Shown here in pieces: positions 50,055 to 58,931 of a DNA stretch of 64,000 nt. The first letter of the stretch is position 1; each line of letters starts with the position of its first letter. The translations under genes were made by a program, and so were the position numbers. The DNA is from Acidobacteriaceae bacterium KBS 89. GTDB lineage: Bacteria; Acidobacteriota; Terriglobia; Terriglobales; Acidobacteriaceae. The stretch spans positions 248,001 through 312,000 of the forward strand of contig KB906757.1 in the NCBI GenBank assembly GCA_000381605.1, written 5' to 3'. Under the pieces are notes generated by a model. That model did not search any database. It worked only from the letters and a program-made list of their open reading frames with translations, and was not told the origin of the DNA.

Positions 50055-51859
50055 ATCGTGCTCGCAAGATAGCTGTAGGGGTATCGCTGGCCTTATTGAT
50101 TCTGGGCGTGGCCGGGAGCTTCATGACCCAGGGGGTGATGGAGCATCTGCCCTTCCTGCATGGGCAAAAGGCAGGATGGAACGAAGTGATTATCCCACAT
50201 GGAATTGTGGACCAGCGGCCCTGGCAGACTGCGGCGACTCTGTCGACGCTGGCTGTATCGACCGAGGAGCGGGAGCTTGCGCGAGAGGCGGAGCGGCTAG
50301 CCGATCACGAGGTGGATCAGGCTTTCTCTCAATCTCTGCGCCAAGCGAGTGCGGAGACCAGAGAGCTGAAAGGGGAGGCTCTTGCGTTGCAACAGCGAGT
50401 GACCGAGTTGCAGCGAACGGTCAAGGAAGACCAGGCCAGAGTAGCGGCGCTAACGCCAAAGGGAGGGGTTGCTGCGGATGGCACCACAGAGTCGGCCGGC
50501 GATGATCTGAGTGTTGCCAAAGCGCAGCTGGGCCTTGATCAAAGCGAGTTGTCCGATTCAATAGAAGACCTGGCGCGGGAGAGTGGAGATCAGCGGGTAA
50601 AGATTCAGCAGGAGCTATCGGCCCGCGAGGCGGCGATGAAGAAGTACGACGCACAAGCGGCAGGCGGTGAGGGCCAGACTGCAGTGGCAGCGGCGGAACA
50701 GTACAACACGCTGGCGGGACAGCTATCGGAGTGGTGGGCTCAGAGGAACAGGAAGCAACTGATTGAGCAGGCAGAGCAGTTGGCAAGGGCAGATGTCGCC
50801 GCGCTGACGGGAGATCGGGTAAGGCTGGAGGCCCAAGCCGCGGCGGACGAAAAAAATGCTGCCATGGCCAGGTCGGCGGGACAGGCGAGTCCAGATCGGG
50901 TAAACCAACTGCAGCGACTGGCGGCCCAACGGAATATTTTGAGCATTCTCAATGACCGGTTGGGAGCTCAACAACAACTGGTCGCGCTCTATGTGAAATG
51001 GGGTAAACAGGTCGAGTTACAACATAAGATCGTTCTTCACCGGATGTTGCAGTCACTCACTTCAATTGCGATTATTTTTCTGCTGACGACACTAGCTGGT
51101 TGGGGCCTGCAGGTCGCGTTGGGCCGGCTGTGGCGTGACCATAGGCAGAAGCGGACCGTGCGAACGATTCTGAACCTGGGGACACAGCTGATCGGGTTGC
51201 TGCTGGTGCTGCTGGTAATCTTCGGGGTTCCGAAGCAGACTCCGACGATCCTTGGGCTGGCAACTGCTGGGCTAACGGTGGTGTTCCAGGACTTCATTCT
51301 GGCATTCTGCGGATGGTTTGTGCTGATGGGGCCGAACGGACTGCGAGTGGGGGACTGGGCTGAGATCGATGGGGTCGGTGGAGAGATTGTGGAGATTGGG
51401 TTGTTCCGGACCTGGCTGTTGGAGACGGGAAACTGGACCGCGAATGGCCATCCGACCGGGCGGCGGGTTTCGTTTTTGAATGGGTTCGCGATCCGCGGAA
51501 AGTATTTTAACTTTTCAACTGCTGGGCAGTGGATGTGGGATGAGATCAAGGTGAGTATTCCGCCCGGGGAGGAGGCCTATCCTCTGATTGAGAAGATTCG
51601 GGTGGCAACGGTAACGGCGACCGAGTCGGACGCGAAGATGGCCGAGGAGGAGTGGAAACGGGTAACGCACGAGGAAGGTTCACCGCATTTCAGCGCAACG
51701 CCTTCCGTCGATATGCGACCGGCGGGTGCAGGTGTCGATATCGTCGTTCGATATATCACCCGAGCCGGGGTGAGGCTGGAGACGCGGAACCGACTGTTTG
51801 GAATGGTAGTGGAGCTAATGCAAGGATCGCGAGAGGAGAGCGAAAAGAGCAAGGTGTAG
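50051..51859 (+). CDS. MscS-family mechanosensitive ion channel with coiled-coil N-terminus
   Basis: A 602-residue protein. A first membrane segment is at residues 9-27. Residues 75-305 are a long coiled coil rich in Glu, Gln and Ala (ELAREAERLADHEVDQAFSQSLRQASAETRELKGEALALQQRVTELQRTVKEDQARVAAL). Then come two or three membrane helices and the pore region GLATAGLTVVFQDFILAFCGWFVLM, followed by the beta domain GLRVGDWAEIDGVGGEIVEIGLFRTWLLE, as in MscS. It should open under membrane tension and release osmolytes. The coiled coil probably lies in the periplasm and could sense the cell wall. Confidence 0.85.
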   Translation: MNRARKIAVGVSLALLILGVAGSFMTQGVMEHLPFLHGQKAGWNEVIIPHGIVDQRPWQTAATLSTLAVSTEERELAREAERLADHEVDQAFSQSLRQASAETRELKGEALALQQRVTELQRTVKEDQARVAALTPKGGVAADGTTESAGDDLSVAKAQLGLDQSELSDSIEDLARESGDQRVKIQQELSAREAAMKKYDAQAAGGEGQTAVAAAEQYNTLAGQLSEWWAQRNRKQLIEQAEQLARADVAALTGDRVRLEAQAAADEKNAAMARSAGQASPDRVNQLQRLAAQRNILSILNDRLGAQQQLVALYVKWGKQVELQHKIVLHRMLQSLTSIAIIFLLTTLAGWGLQVALGRLWRDHRQKRTVRTILNLGTQLIGLLLVLLVIFGVPKQTPTILGLATAGLTVVFQDFILAFCGWFVLMGPNGLRVGDWAEIDGVGGEIVEIGLFRTWLLETGNWTANGHPTGRRVSFLNGFAIRGKYFNFSTAGQWMWDEIKVSIPPGEEAYPLIEKIRVATVTATESDAKMAEEEWKRVTHEEGSPHFSATPSVDMRPAGAGVDIVVRYITRAGVRLETRNRLFGMVVELMQGSREESEKSKV

Positions 51860-51886
51860 ATGCCACGCGATCGCATGGGTTATTTG

Positions 51887-52591
51887 TCAATGAGCTTCCT
51901 TGAAGTCGAAGTTGGCCAGGTTCATATTCCCTCCGCTGAGAATATGAACAGTCAAGACGGTTTTCCCTTTTGGCAATCGAAGCGTTGTAAGACTTGGCGC
52001 CCTATTCCAGTGATGCCACTGTCGCCACGCGATCGGATCCGCAGCGTTGAAAGTTGATTGAATCGTCAATGGCAGCGTTGCAGACTCACCATTTACATCG
52101 AGAGCGATGGTGCCCCCACGATTCGAGGTATAGAGAAGGTCTGCGCTATAGATACCAGCATGGGCGACCTCGACTGTGATCTTGAACCACTCTCCGGGCT
52201 CGGTCCATCCTACATAGAGGAGGTTCTCCGGAGGGTGAATTACTTCGTACGGGTTGTCGTCGATCTGATCGTGAAATTTGGTGTAAGACGTGTCGACACC
52301 CTCGTTCATGCGGAACTGATTCAGATAAGTTCCATCTGCAGGGTTCAGTGCCCCACTGCCGTTATTCTTTGCGTCCGTGTCGTGGTAGGCAACCCCTTCC
52401 CCACCGAGATCGTAATAGGCACAGTCGACCTGTCCGGGGATCGCCTGGGCCACGCCTGAATGGTGGTTATCGTGATAAGGGGTGCCTTTGTATTTGCCGT
52501 GGTCGAGGGCTGGCAATTCAGGAGCGGGAACCAGCATGCTCAAAGCAACCAGCGATGATACGCACGAAGGTGTCAGTATTTTTCTTTTCAC
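51887..52591 (-). CDS. secreted CBM6/CBM35-like carbohydrate-binding protein
   Basis: A 234-residue protein with a signal peptide (residues 1-29, MKRKILTPSCVSSLVALSMLVPAPELPAL). The body has the carbohydrate-binding jelly-roll pattern: VDCAYYDLGGEGVAYHDTDAKNNGSG, ENLLYVGWTEPGEWFKITVEVAHAGIYSADLLYTSNRGGTIALDVNGESA, TTLRLPKGKTVLTVHILSGGNMNLANFDF. This fits CBM6/35 proteins that bind glycans. No catalytic domain is attached. It sits after TonB-dependent receptor 2, separated by a terminator, so it may present the glycan taken up by that receptor (inference). Confidence 0.8.
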   Translation of the reverse strand: MKRKILTPSCVSSLVALSMLVPAPELPALDHGKYKGTPYHDNHHSGVAQAIPGQVDCAYYDLGGEGVAYHDTDAKNNGSGALNPADGTYLNQFRMNEGVDTSYTKFHDQIDDNPYEVIHPPENLLYVGWTEPGEWFKITVEVAHAGIYSADLLYTSNRGGTIALDVNGESATLPLTIQSTFNAADPIAWRQWHHWNRAPSLTTLRLPKGKTVLTVHILSGGNMNLANFDFKEAH

Positions 52592-52619
52592 TTTGAATAT
52601 CTTGCCTTAAGAGAGAAAA

Positions 52620-52643
52620 GGGATAGCGGTTGACCGCTATCCC
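52620..52643 (-). terminator. rho-independent terminator after TonB-dependent receptor 2
   Basis: GGGATAGCGG paired with CCGCTATCCC, 10-bp perfect stem, TTGA loop, 12 bases past the receptor stop, followed on the minus strand by TTTTCTC. Confidence 0.85.
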
Positions 52644-52654
52644 CATAGGGTGTA

Positions 52655-55600
52655 TTAAAACGTGATTCGTGCGCTGAGCTGCATGGTTCGCATCGGAACA
52701 GAAGTGCTCGAGATCTGTGACGTGCCGGTCGAAATTGCTGATCCGGTAAGACTTAGACCATTGGCGGGCAATCCAAAGTTCGCGTGATTGAATACATTGT
52801 TCGCATCACCACGAACCTCCAAGTGAACCTGTTCCCAGACGGCAAATGACTTGCCGAGTGAGAGGTTTACCGTGCTCAATCCAGGTCCGTTCAGGGAGTT
52901 CCGCCTCTCGTTGCCGAAGGTGCCAGAGGTTGGAACGGCAAAGGCCGCCTCGTTGAACCATTGTTTAGGCCCACGATTCGACAGGCTTGGATTTCCCACG
53001 ACATTGGGATACCAGGCAAAGCCATTACCGCCAGAGGCGTATGAGTTACCGGCGTCGCTCATGATAGGAGTAAAGGGTTGACCACTCTGGACGACGAGCG
53101 TTGTGGCGACCTTCCAGCCTCCGAGGACCTCATCGAGCAACAGGTTGTTGTTCATGAACTGGCGCCCTCGACCAAAGGGCAGGAGATAAATAACATTCCC
53201 CTTGAAGGAGTTTCTGACGTCGAAGTTCGAGCTGCCGTAGTTTGCAGCCGGACTGTAGGCGTTCTGCCAGTTCGCGTTGCCGGTATGGCTTCCCCAGCCT
53301 GAAGTGTCGAGATCGTCCAGGAAGTGTGACCAGACGTAGTTGAAGTTGAAGCTAAGCCCGTAGCTTACGCGCTTTTCAATTACAGCCTGCAGCGAATCGT
53401 AGTTCGAGATCGCATTCTCGTTAGGCACTGTTCCTGAGGCGTTGATCGCGCCATACTGCGGGTATGGCCGGAACTGCTGATCATTCTGAGCCAGCTTGTT
53501 CTGGGGGACCTGGTTGATATCGACTGCGAAGGGCAGGTCATGACCATGACTTGCGACATAGGCGATGGATGCGACCAGGTTATTGTTTATTTGATGTTGA
53601 ACCTGGAGGTTCCACTGGTAGGATCCGCCTACAGGCTGATGGTATTGAGCATAGTTGATGTTGTTTCCTGCGCCGTTGACTGCAGCCGGATCGGTAGAAG
53701 CGGGCAGATACGGAAGATTTGCTCCTGATCCGGAAAGGATCACGACAGGAGTAACCCCATTCGTGCTGTCGGTGACGTTGCCCTGGGAGCCAAACGCTGC
53801 ACCCATGACGCCGCCGTTGTAGGTGTCGTTACTCCAGTTATACGCATAGAGACCGAATCCACCTCGGATGGTTGTGTTGCGATCGAGAAGATAGGCGAAC
53901 CCGACTCGTGGAAGAACGGTGTTGTAGACACTATTTTGAATGCGAGTGCGGCCGTTCGTATGAGTCGATCCATACCATAGGGCACCGAGAGTACCGGTTC
54001 CGGGGTTCAGGATTGTCGGGTCAAATGAGCGCTCATTTCCTTTGACCTCGCTCCAGCCGGTCTGGATCTGGTAGCGCAACCCGAGGTTCAACGTGAGGTT
54101 GGGACTCACCTTATAGTCGTCCTGGATAAATAGTTGTGGTAGCTTCAGCCTCCCGCCATACTCCGGCGTTACGCTCGCAGTCCATTTTTGTGTCTGCCCT
54201 AGCAGGAAGTCGGCGTAAGCAAGTCCGGTTGTGCTGTTCCCAGGCCCTGCTGATGTGTAGGTGCCGGTGTAGTTAAACGTTCCCGCATCCGTATTCCCCC
54301 AATTCGTGGAGTTATTTTGGTAGATAAGAAGTTCACCACCAAAATGCAAGATGTGTTTTCCGACAATGAACGTAACTACATCTGATGGATCGAAGGCATG
54401 CTCTTTGTAGACGGCGTTGATTTGAGGTTGCAAAACCGTGTCGTAGGTGGTGATGTTGAATGTCGGAAAGGTATCTGCCTTGGCAAACTGCAATCCAAGC
54501 TTGGCAGGATAACCCTGACCCGCAGTCAAGGGTGAGAAGAAGTTAAGCTGATTGGTGTAACCCAGTCTGACCTCGTTTGTTAGACGCGGGCTTATGGACC
54601 AAACATCGGTAATTTGAGCGTTGTTCTTGCTCACGTCCTGGCTCTGGCAATCGATGGGGCAGATACCTGCACCGAAGCCCTGGCCGGGATTGTCGCCTTC
54701 ACTCTCGGAGATTGTGATGCGGTTGTTGGATCTGATGTCGTAGTCGAGCCGTCCGAAGTATCGAATGAAGGGCTGCGATGACGGAGCGGTGTAGGTGTAG
54801 TTCTTATTGACCAGACCGCTGCTGTCGGGGGCGGGCGATCCGTTGGCCTTTGGCCAGTATTGCTGGGCGGCAGCGGCAACTGGATCGATGCGGGAGGAGG
54901 GTATTTTGTTTCCGTTATGATATTCATCCGCAAACGACTGACGAATGACACACGGGCACGTGGTCGGCGTGGTCTGTCCTGGGTAGAGGTGCGTTCCAGA
55001 CTGCTGGGTCGTCTGTGTCGCGGGATCGTAGATTAGATTGGTGAATCCGGAGAAATCACCAGCCAGAACAGCAGCAGTCGGAACTGTAAAGGACTGGGCC
55101 GACGTGCTTCCATGCTGGATGATGTGATCGTAGTTGAAGTAGAAGAAGAGCTTTCGCTTGAGAATCGGGCCGCCGACCGAGCCGCCAAAGTTGTTATAGC
55201 GGAAATACTTACTTGTCGGCCCGTTGAAGGAATACGGGAGGGCGTTGAGCGCTTCATTCTGAAAATATTCGTACAAGGCGCCGTGGAACCTGTCTGTGCC
55301 GCCTTTGCTGATCTGGTTGTATAAACTGCCTCCGACGCCGTACTGCGCGGAGAAGTTTGAACCACTGACCTGAACCTCCTCGATCGTCTCCTGGGTGAGA
55401 ATGTCAGAGTTCGCGCTGGCTGGAAGAGTCGTCTCCGCGCCGTCCGAAAGTACAGTGCTGAACGGCAGATTTCCATTCACTGCGAGCGTCGTACCATTCG
55501 AAGTACCCGTTCCTACAGCTCCTTGATTACCACCGGGAGCACCCGAAGCGCCGGGAAGAAGGATAACGAAGCTTGACCAATCCTGGCCTACCTGGGGAAG

Positions 55601-56053
55601 AGCCTGCAGGGTCTGGGCGGACAACGTGGTTGTCTGCTCGCCGTTCTCCGTTTTCAGGAGCGGAACGTCGGTGTTAACCAAGACCTCCTGGGTCACCGAT
55701 CCGACCGAAAGCTGAGCGTTAACTGTCGTGTTTCCGACGACGATTGTGATGGAAGATCGCACAAGAGTTGAAAATCCAGTCCTTGCGAAAGTGATCTTGT
55801 AGGTTCCAGCAACAATTGATGACGTATCGTACACGCCAGCGTCATTTGTGACGTAGGTTTTGGAGACGCCAGTGCCGACGTTTAGAACTGTTACCGTCGC
55901 ACCGGGCACAGCTGCGCCGGTATTATCGGTTACGACACCACTTATGTCTCCGGAGTTTGTGCTCTGCGCGAACGCCGATTCCCTAATTCCAGCCCACAGA
56001 AGGACTGCGAGCATCATCGTCAACCATCTCAGTTTCAATTGCGTTTCCTCCAT
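52655..56053 (-). CDS. Oar-like TonB-dependent receptor 2
   Basis: A 1,132-residue outer-membrane protein. Signal peptide residues 1-29 (ending SAFAQ). Regulatory-like domain about 33-115 (GDISGVVTDNTGAAVPGATVTVLNVGTGVSKTYVTNDAGVYDTSSIVAGTYKITF). Plug with SAQTLQALPQVGQDWSSFVILLPGA and QETIEEVQVSGSNFSAQYGVGGSLYNQISKGGTDRFHG. Barrel ending RTMQLSARITF. The start in MEETQLKLRW is close to a GGAGG-like GGAAAC. LacI-type palindromes lie about 80 bases upstream, so expression is probably induced by a sugar. Likely imports a glycan used by the downstream enzymes. Confidence 0.92.
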   Translation of the reverse strand: MEETQLKLRWLTMMLAVLLWAGIRESAFAQSTNSGDISGVVTDNTGAAVPGATVTVLNVGTGVSKTYVTNDAGVYDTSSIVAGTYKITFARTGFSTLVRSSITIVVGNTTVNAQLSVGSVTQEVLVNTDVPLLKTENGEQTTTLSAQTLQALPQVGQDWSSFVILLPGASGAPGGNQGAVGTGTSNGTTLAVNGNLPFSTVLSDGAETTLPASANSDILTQETIEEVQVSGSNFSAQYGVGGSLYNQISKGGTDRFHGALYEYFQNEALNALPYSFNGPTSKYFRYNNFGGSVGGPILKRKLFFYFNYDHIIQHGSTSAQSFTVPTAAVLAGDFSGFTNLIYDPATQTTQQSGTHLYPGQTTPTTCPCVIRQSFADEYHNGNKIPSSRIDPVAAAAQQYWPKANGSPAPDSSGLVNKNYTYTAPSSQPFIRYFGRLDYDIRSNNRITISESEGDNPGQGFGAGICPIDCQSQDVSKNNAQITDVWSISPRLTNEVRLGYTNQLNFFSPLTAGQGYPAKLGLQFAKADTFPTFNITTYDTVLQPQINAVYKEHAFDPSDVVTFIVGKHILHFGGELLIYQNNSTNWGNTDAGTFNYTGTYTSAGPGNSTTGLAYADFLLGQTQKWTASVTPEYGGRLKLPQLFIQDDYKVSPNLTLNLGLRYQIQTGWSEVKGNERSFDPTILNPGTGTLGALWYGSTHTNGRTRIQNSVYNTVLPRVGFAYLLDRNTTIRGGFGLYAYNWSNDTYNGGVMGAAFGSQGNVTDSTNGVTPVVILSGSGANLPYLPASTDPAAVNGAGNNINYAQYHQPVGGSYQWNLQVQHQINNNLVASIAYVASHGHDLPFAVDINQVPQNKLAQNDQQFRPYPQYGAINASGTVPNENAISNYDSLQAVIEKRVSYGLSFNFNYVWSHFLDDLDTSGWGSHTGNANWQNAYSPAANYGSSNFDVRNSFKGNVIYLLPFGRGRQFMNNNLLLDEVLGGWKVATTLVVQSGQPFTPIMSDAGNSYASGGNGFAWYPNVVGNPSLSNRGPKQWFNEAAFAVPTSGTFGNERRNSLNGPGLSTVNLSLGKSFAVWEQVHLEVRGDANNVFNHANFGLPANGLSLTGSAISTGTSQISSTSVPMRTMQLSARITF

Positions 56054-56456
56054 AAAATTGATCCGCCCATTTTTTGGCGGCGACCGTTTACTCTTCTTAA
56101 TCCTTTGGAATCACTAAAACGCTTTAGTTTGGTAAGACAAACGTTTGTCTTTGAAGAGATTTTGAACCGCTTGGAACTATGAACTGAATCAAACTGCTTT
56201 GTCAACCGTTTCTCCACCGAAAGGTTGACGTTTTTGCTTCCCGCTTTAGAGGAGCGTTTCGCGGCATGTGAATGGAGCGGTCAGCTCTGGAGGTATGCCA
56301 TTCGACAAGCACACCGAAGCTAATCCGGTTCCGTGAATTCCTTTGCCTGTTTCAGTACTGAAGAAAGAGGTCACCAGCGCAGGACCCCGCTCCGGCTTAC
56401 CGATTTTAGGAGGTGTAGCAAAGCAGGAGCTCAGGATGTTGGGAGCCATCGGCAGC
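56054..56456. other. 403-base intergenic region, no supported gene
   Basis: Upstream region of TonB-dependent receptor 2, and downstream of the RraA-like gene. It contains a promoter-like pair and LacI-type palindromes (56112-56205). Open frames at 56246-56449 and 56343-57179 have no support. Confidence 0.55.
56112..56205 (-). promoter_or_regulatory. promoter and LacI-type operators of TonB-dependent receptor 2
   Basis: On the minus strand, -35 TTGACA at 56205-56200 and a -10 of CATAGT at 56181-56176 (18-base spacer). Downstream lie the 18-bp perfect palindrome AAGACAAACGTTTGTCTT (56134-56151) and ACTAAAACGCTTTAGT (56112-56127), a near palindrome. Both have an AACG centre typical of LacI-family operators. 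Position after the start site suggests roadblock repression. No LacI gene is in the window. Confidence 0.65.
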
Positions 56457-57395
56457 TCAGGGCCTTCTCGGCTGCTTCTTCCTTTCGAGAATAGTGTTGA
56501 ATTCGGAGCGGGACATCTTCAATTTATCCGGATGCTCATCGATCCACTTGGCCAAGGCATCATACTTAGCCGGGGTCCAGCCTCCTTCAAATTCGGCGCC
56601 GTTTTTCCCGAGGCGGTTAAGCTCGAAGTTGAAGGCGTCCTCGAGATTGGTGAACTCGGCCGAGACAATCGCCTGCTCGGCGAGTATCGCAGGGATAAAG
56701 ATCACGCCGTCCGTTTTGGCGAGGACAAGATCCCCAGGAAGCACAGTGGCGCGGCCGATGCGGATAGGGGCGTTGATGGAGGTGAGCGTCATCTGGGCCC
56801 AGGCGGAGGGATCATAGCCACGATAGAAACCGTTGAAGTTGGGGATTTCGCGGTTCTCTTCGGCGTCGCGAATGCCGGCATCAAAGACAAACCCGGTGTG
56901 GGTATGGGCGGCGACGCCGTTGCCAAGATTGGAACCAATCAAGGTTCCTTCGACGATCTTGCCGTAGCCGTCGGCCACGTAGACGTCTCCTATCTGGAGT
57001 TCGTTAATGGGCCAGCTGTTATTCCCGCTGACACGGCCTTCCGCCTTGCCCTCGGCGGTGATGGCTCGGATCATGTCAGGGCGAAGAGGCATGTACTGGG
57101 CGGTCAGGGCGCGGCCGGCGAAGGGTTTCTCCGGATGCAGGGCCTGGAAGCCGCCATCGAACTGGCTTTTGTAGCCTAGACCGCCGAGATACTCCCATAC
57201 GTCTTCGATAGAGACGTCGAGGGCGCGCTTGAGGAGGTCGTCGGGAATCTTCGGGCGGCCATCGGGGAACCGCTCTCCTTTCCAGTCGGACGTGTAAAAC
57301 AGGATCTGTTCCTTCGTCATCTTGACTTGTGACAGAGAGGGAACGGCGGAGGCAAATGCGCAGGCCAGGACGGTCGCGCCGATCAGTTTTCTCAT
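56457..57395 (-). CDS. exported RraA-like protein (dimethylmenaquinone methyltransferase/HMG-aldolase family)
   Basis: A 312-residue protein with a signal peptide (residues 1-22, MRKLIGATVLACAFASAVPS). The RraA/HMG-aldolase fold follows: SIEDVWEYLGGLGYKSQ, FAGRALTAQYMPLRPDMI, LQIGDVYVADGYGKIVEGTLIGSNLGNGVAAHTHTGFVFDAGIRD, RATVLPGDLVLAKTDGVIFIPAILAEQAI. In this family the GxxxAxxAxxxGxxGxVxDGxxRD motif places pyruvate and metal; here FDAGIRD supplies Asp and Arg. Members are class II pyruvate aldolases or RNase E inhibitors. A periplasmic RraA-like protein is unusual and fits a sugar-acid aldolase better (inference). It follows the first dehydratase on the same strand after 78 bases. Confidence 0.78.
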   Translation of the reverse strand: MRKLIGATVLACAFASAVPSLSQVKMTKEQILFYTSDWKGERFPDGRPKIPDDLLKRALDVSIEDVWEYLGGLGYKSQFDGGFQALHPEKPFAGRALTAQYMPLRPDMIRAITAEGKAEGRVSGNNSWPINELQIGDVYVADGYGKIVEGTLIGSNLGNGVAAHTHTGFVFDAGIRDAEENREIPNFNGFYRGYDPSAWAQMTLTSINAPIRIGRATVLPGDLVLAKTDGVIFIPAILAEQAIVSAEFTNLEDAFNFELNRLGKNGAEFEGGWTPAKYDALAKWIDEHPDKLKMSRSEFNTILERKKQPRRP

Positions 57396-57473
57396 AGGTC
57401 GTTGTCTCCAGAAGAGCTGTGCGTGAAGGCGTGAGCAGCAGGGGAATTATACGAGCTGTTCCGGTTCGGCAGG

Positions 57474-58853
57474 TTAGCTCCACAGTTGATCGTCGAAGGA
57501 TTGCTTGGTGTCCCACATGGGAGTCGGTTCGAAGTACCCCACACCGGGTGCGAGGTGTTGTTTCATTACATCGTCGTTGAGTGTAACGCCAAGACCCGGG
57601 GTATCGGGAACTGCGATATAGCCTCCGTTGACAATGGGTTTATCGACTTCATTGACAAGGTCCTGCCACCACGGCACATCGAGCGAGTGGTTTTCCAGTG
57701 CAAGGAAGTTTCGTGTCGCCGCCGCACAGTGCACGTTGGCCATACAGGCGACGGGTGTCCCGGCAAAGTGCATAGCCATCGGCACACCATACTTATAAGC
57801 CATATCGCCGATCTTATGTGTGCGCAAAATGCCGCCGGAGGTAGACAAGTCCGGATGAATCTTGTCGACCGCGTGGGTACTGCAGAGCTTTTCAAAGTCG
57901 GCGAGTTCGTAGATGTCCTCACCGGTGAGGGTAGGTGTCGGGCTTGCATCCGTTATCTCTTTCAGCAGGTCGGTGTACCACCATGGGATGACATCTTCCA
58001 TCCACTCGAGATTATATTTTTCGTACGCTCGACCGAGACGGATGATCGACTTCACGCCTATGTGGCCGAGATGATCTGTTGAGAGTGGGGTGTCATACCC
58101 GATGGCCTCGCGGATAGCTGCGATGTATTCGCAGTAGACAGCAATGCCTTTGTCGGTCAACTCGTTTCCAGTGAATTGGTGGGGAAGGCGCTTATCGTAC
58201 TCGATGGAGTGCTGGTCGGCCGGTTCCATGATGGTGCCTGGCTTGCCCTTAAGCACATCGGTGCCGACATCTACCTTGATCCAAGTGAGACCGCGGTCCT
58301 TGCGCGCCTTGGCGATGGCCGCAAACTCCTGTGGCGTGTCTGCTTCGGGCGTGTCCGCGTAGATACGAATCTTGTCGCGCCACTTGCCACCCAGCAGTTG
58401 GTAAACGGGAATGTTATAGACCTTTCCGACGATGTCCCAGAGCGCCATCTCCACCGAGACGACACCGCCGGCCTGGCGCGAGATGCCGCCGAACTGCGCG
58501 ATTTTTTCAAAGAGGTAGTCGACGTTGAGCGGGTTCTCACCCATGATGCGGCTCTTGAGTACCATGGCGTACTGATAGTTGGCCACATCGCGGACCTCGC
58601 CCAAACCGTACACGCCTTGGTTGGTGTCGATGCGAATGATCGGACAAGGGCTTGGCCCTGGTTTCTTGACGACGGTGTAGCGCATGTCGGTGATCTTCAA
58701 CTGGGATGGGTTGCCGTTGCGGTTTACATGTTGCAATGCGGGCTGGGCTTCGGCCTTCTCGGCCAGCGGTCCAATGAGACCACCGGCGAGCAGGCCAAGC
58801 GTGGACTTGAGGACGCCGCGACGGTTGTAGCTGGAGTTGTTACTGATATTCAT
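57474..58853 (-). CDS. Tat-exported mandelate racemase/muconate lactonizing family sugar-acid dehydratase 1
   Basis: A 459-residue enolase-superfamily enzyme. A twin-arginine signal spans residues 5-38 (SYNRRGVLKSTLGLLAGGLIGPLAEKAEAQ). The capping domain reads ITDMRYTVVKKPGPSPCPIIRIDTNQGVYGLGEVRD. The barrel has the metal ligands in DHLGHIG, EWMEDVIPWW and LTGEDIYEL, with His212-type base residues in HPDLSTSGGILRTHKIGD and MHFAGTPV. This pattern is like galactonate/gluconate-type dehydratases, giving 2-keto-3-deoxy acids. ATG 58853 has GGAGC upstream. Export by Tat is unusual for this family. Confidence 0.82.
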   Translation of the reverse strand: MNISNNSSYNRRGVLKSTLGLLAGGLIGPLAEKAEAQPALQHVNRNGNPSQLKITDMRYTVVKKPGPSPCPIIRIDTNQGVYGLGEVRDVANYQYAMVLKSRIMGENPLNVDYLFEKIAQFGGISRQAGGVVSVEMALWDIVGKVYNIPVYQLLGGKWRDKIRIYADTPEADTPQEFAAIAKARKDRGLTWIKVDVGTDVLKGKPGTIMEPADQHSIEYDKRLPHQFTGNELTDKGIAVYCEYIAAIREAIGYDTPLSTDHLGHIGVKSIIRLGRAYEKYNLEWMEDVIPWWYTDLLKEITDASPTPTLTGEDIYELADFEKLCSTHAVDKIHPDLSTSGGILRTHKIGDMAYKYGVPMAMHFAGTPVACMANVHCAAATRNFLALENHSLDVPWWQDLVNEVDKPIVNGGYIAVPDTPGLGVTLNDDVMKQHLAPGVGYFEPTPMWDTKQSFDDQLWS

Positions 58854-58931
58854 GCGGGCTTGCTCCGATCTGAACAAATTAGATTAACTTGGATTGTTAT
58901 GCGAGCAATAGTGCAATCAGAAAGCGGTTGT

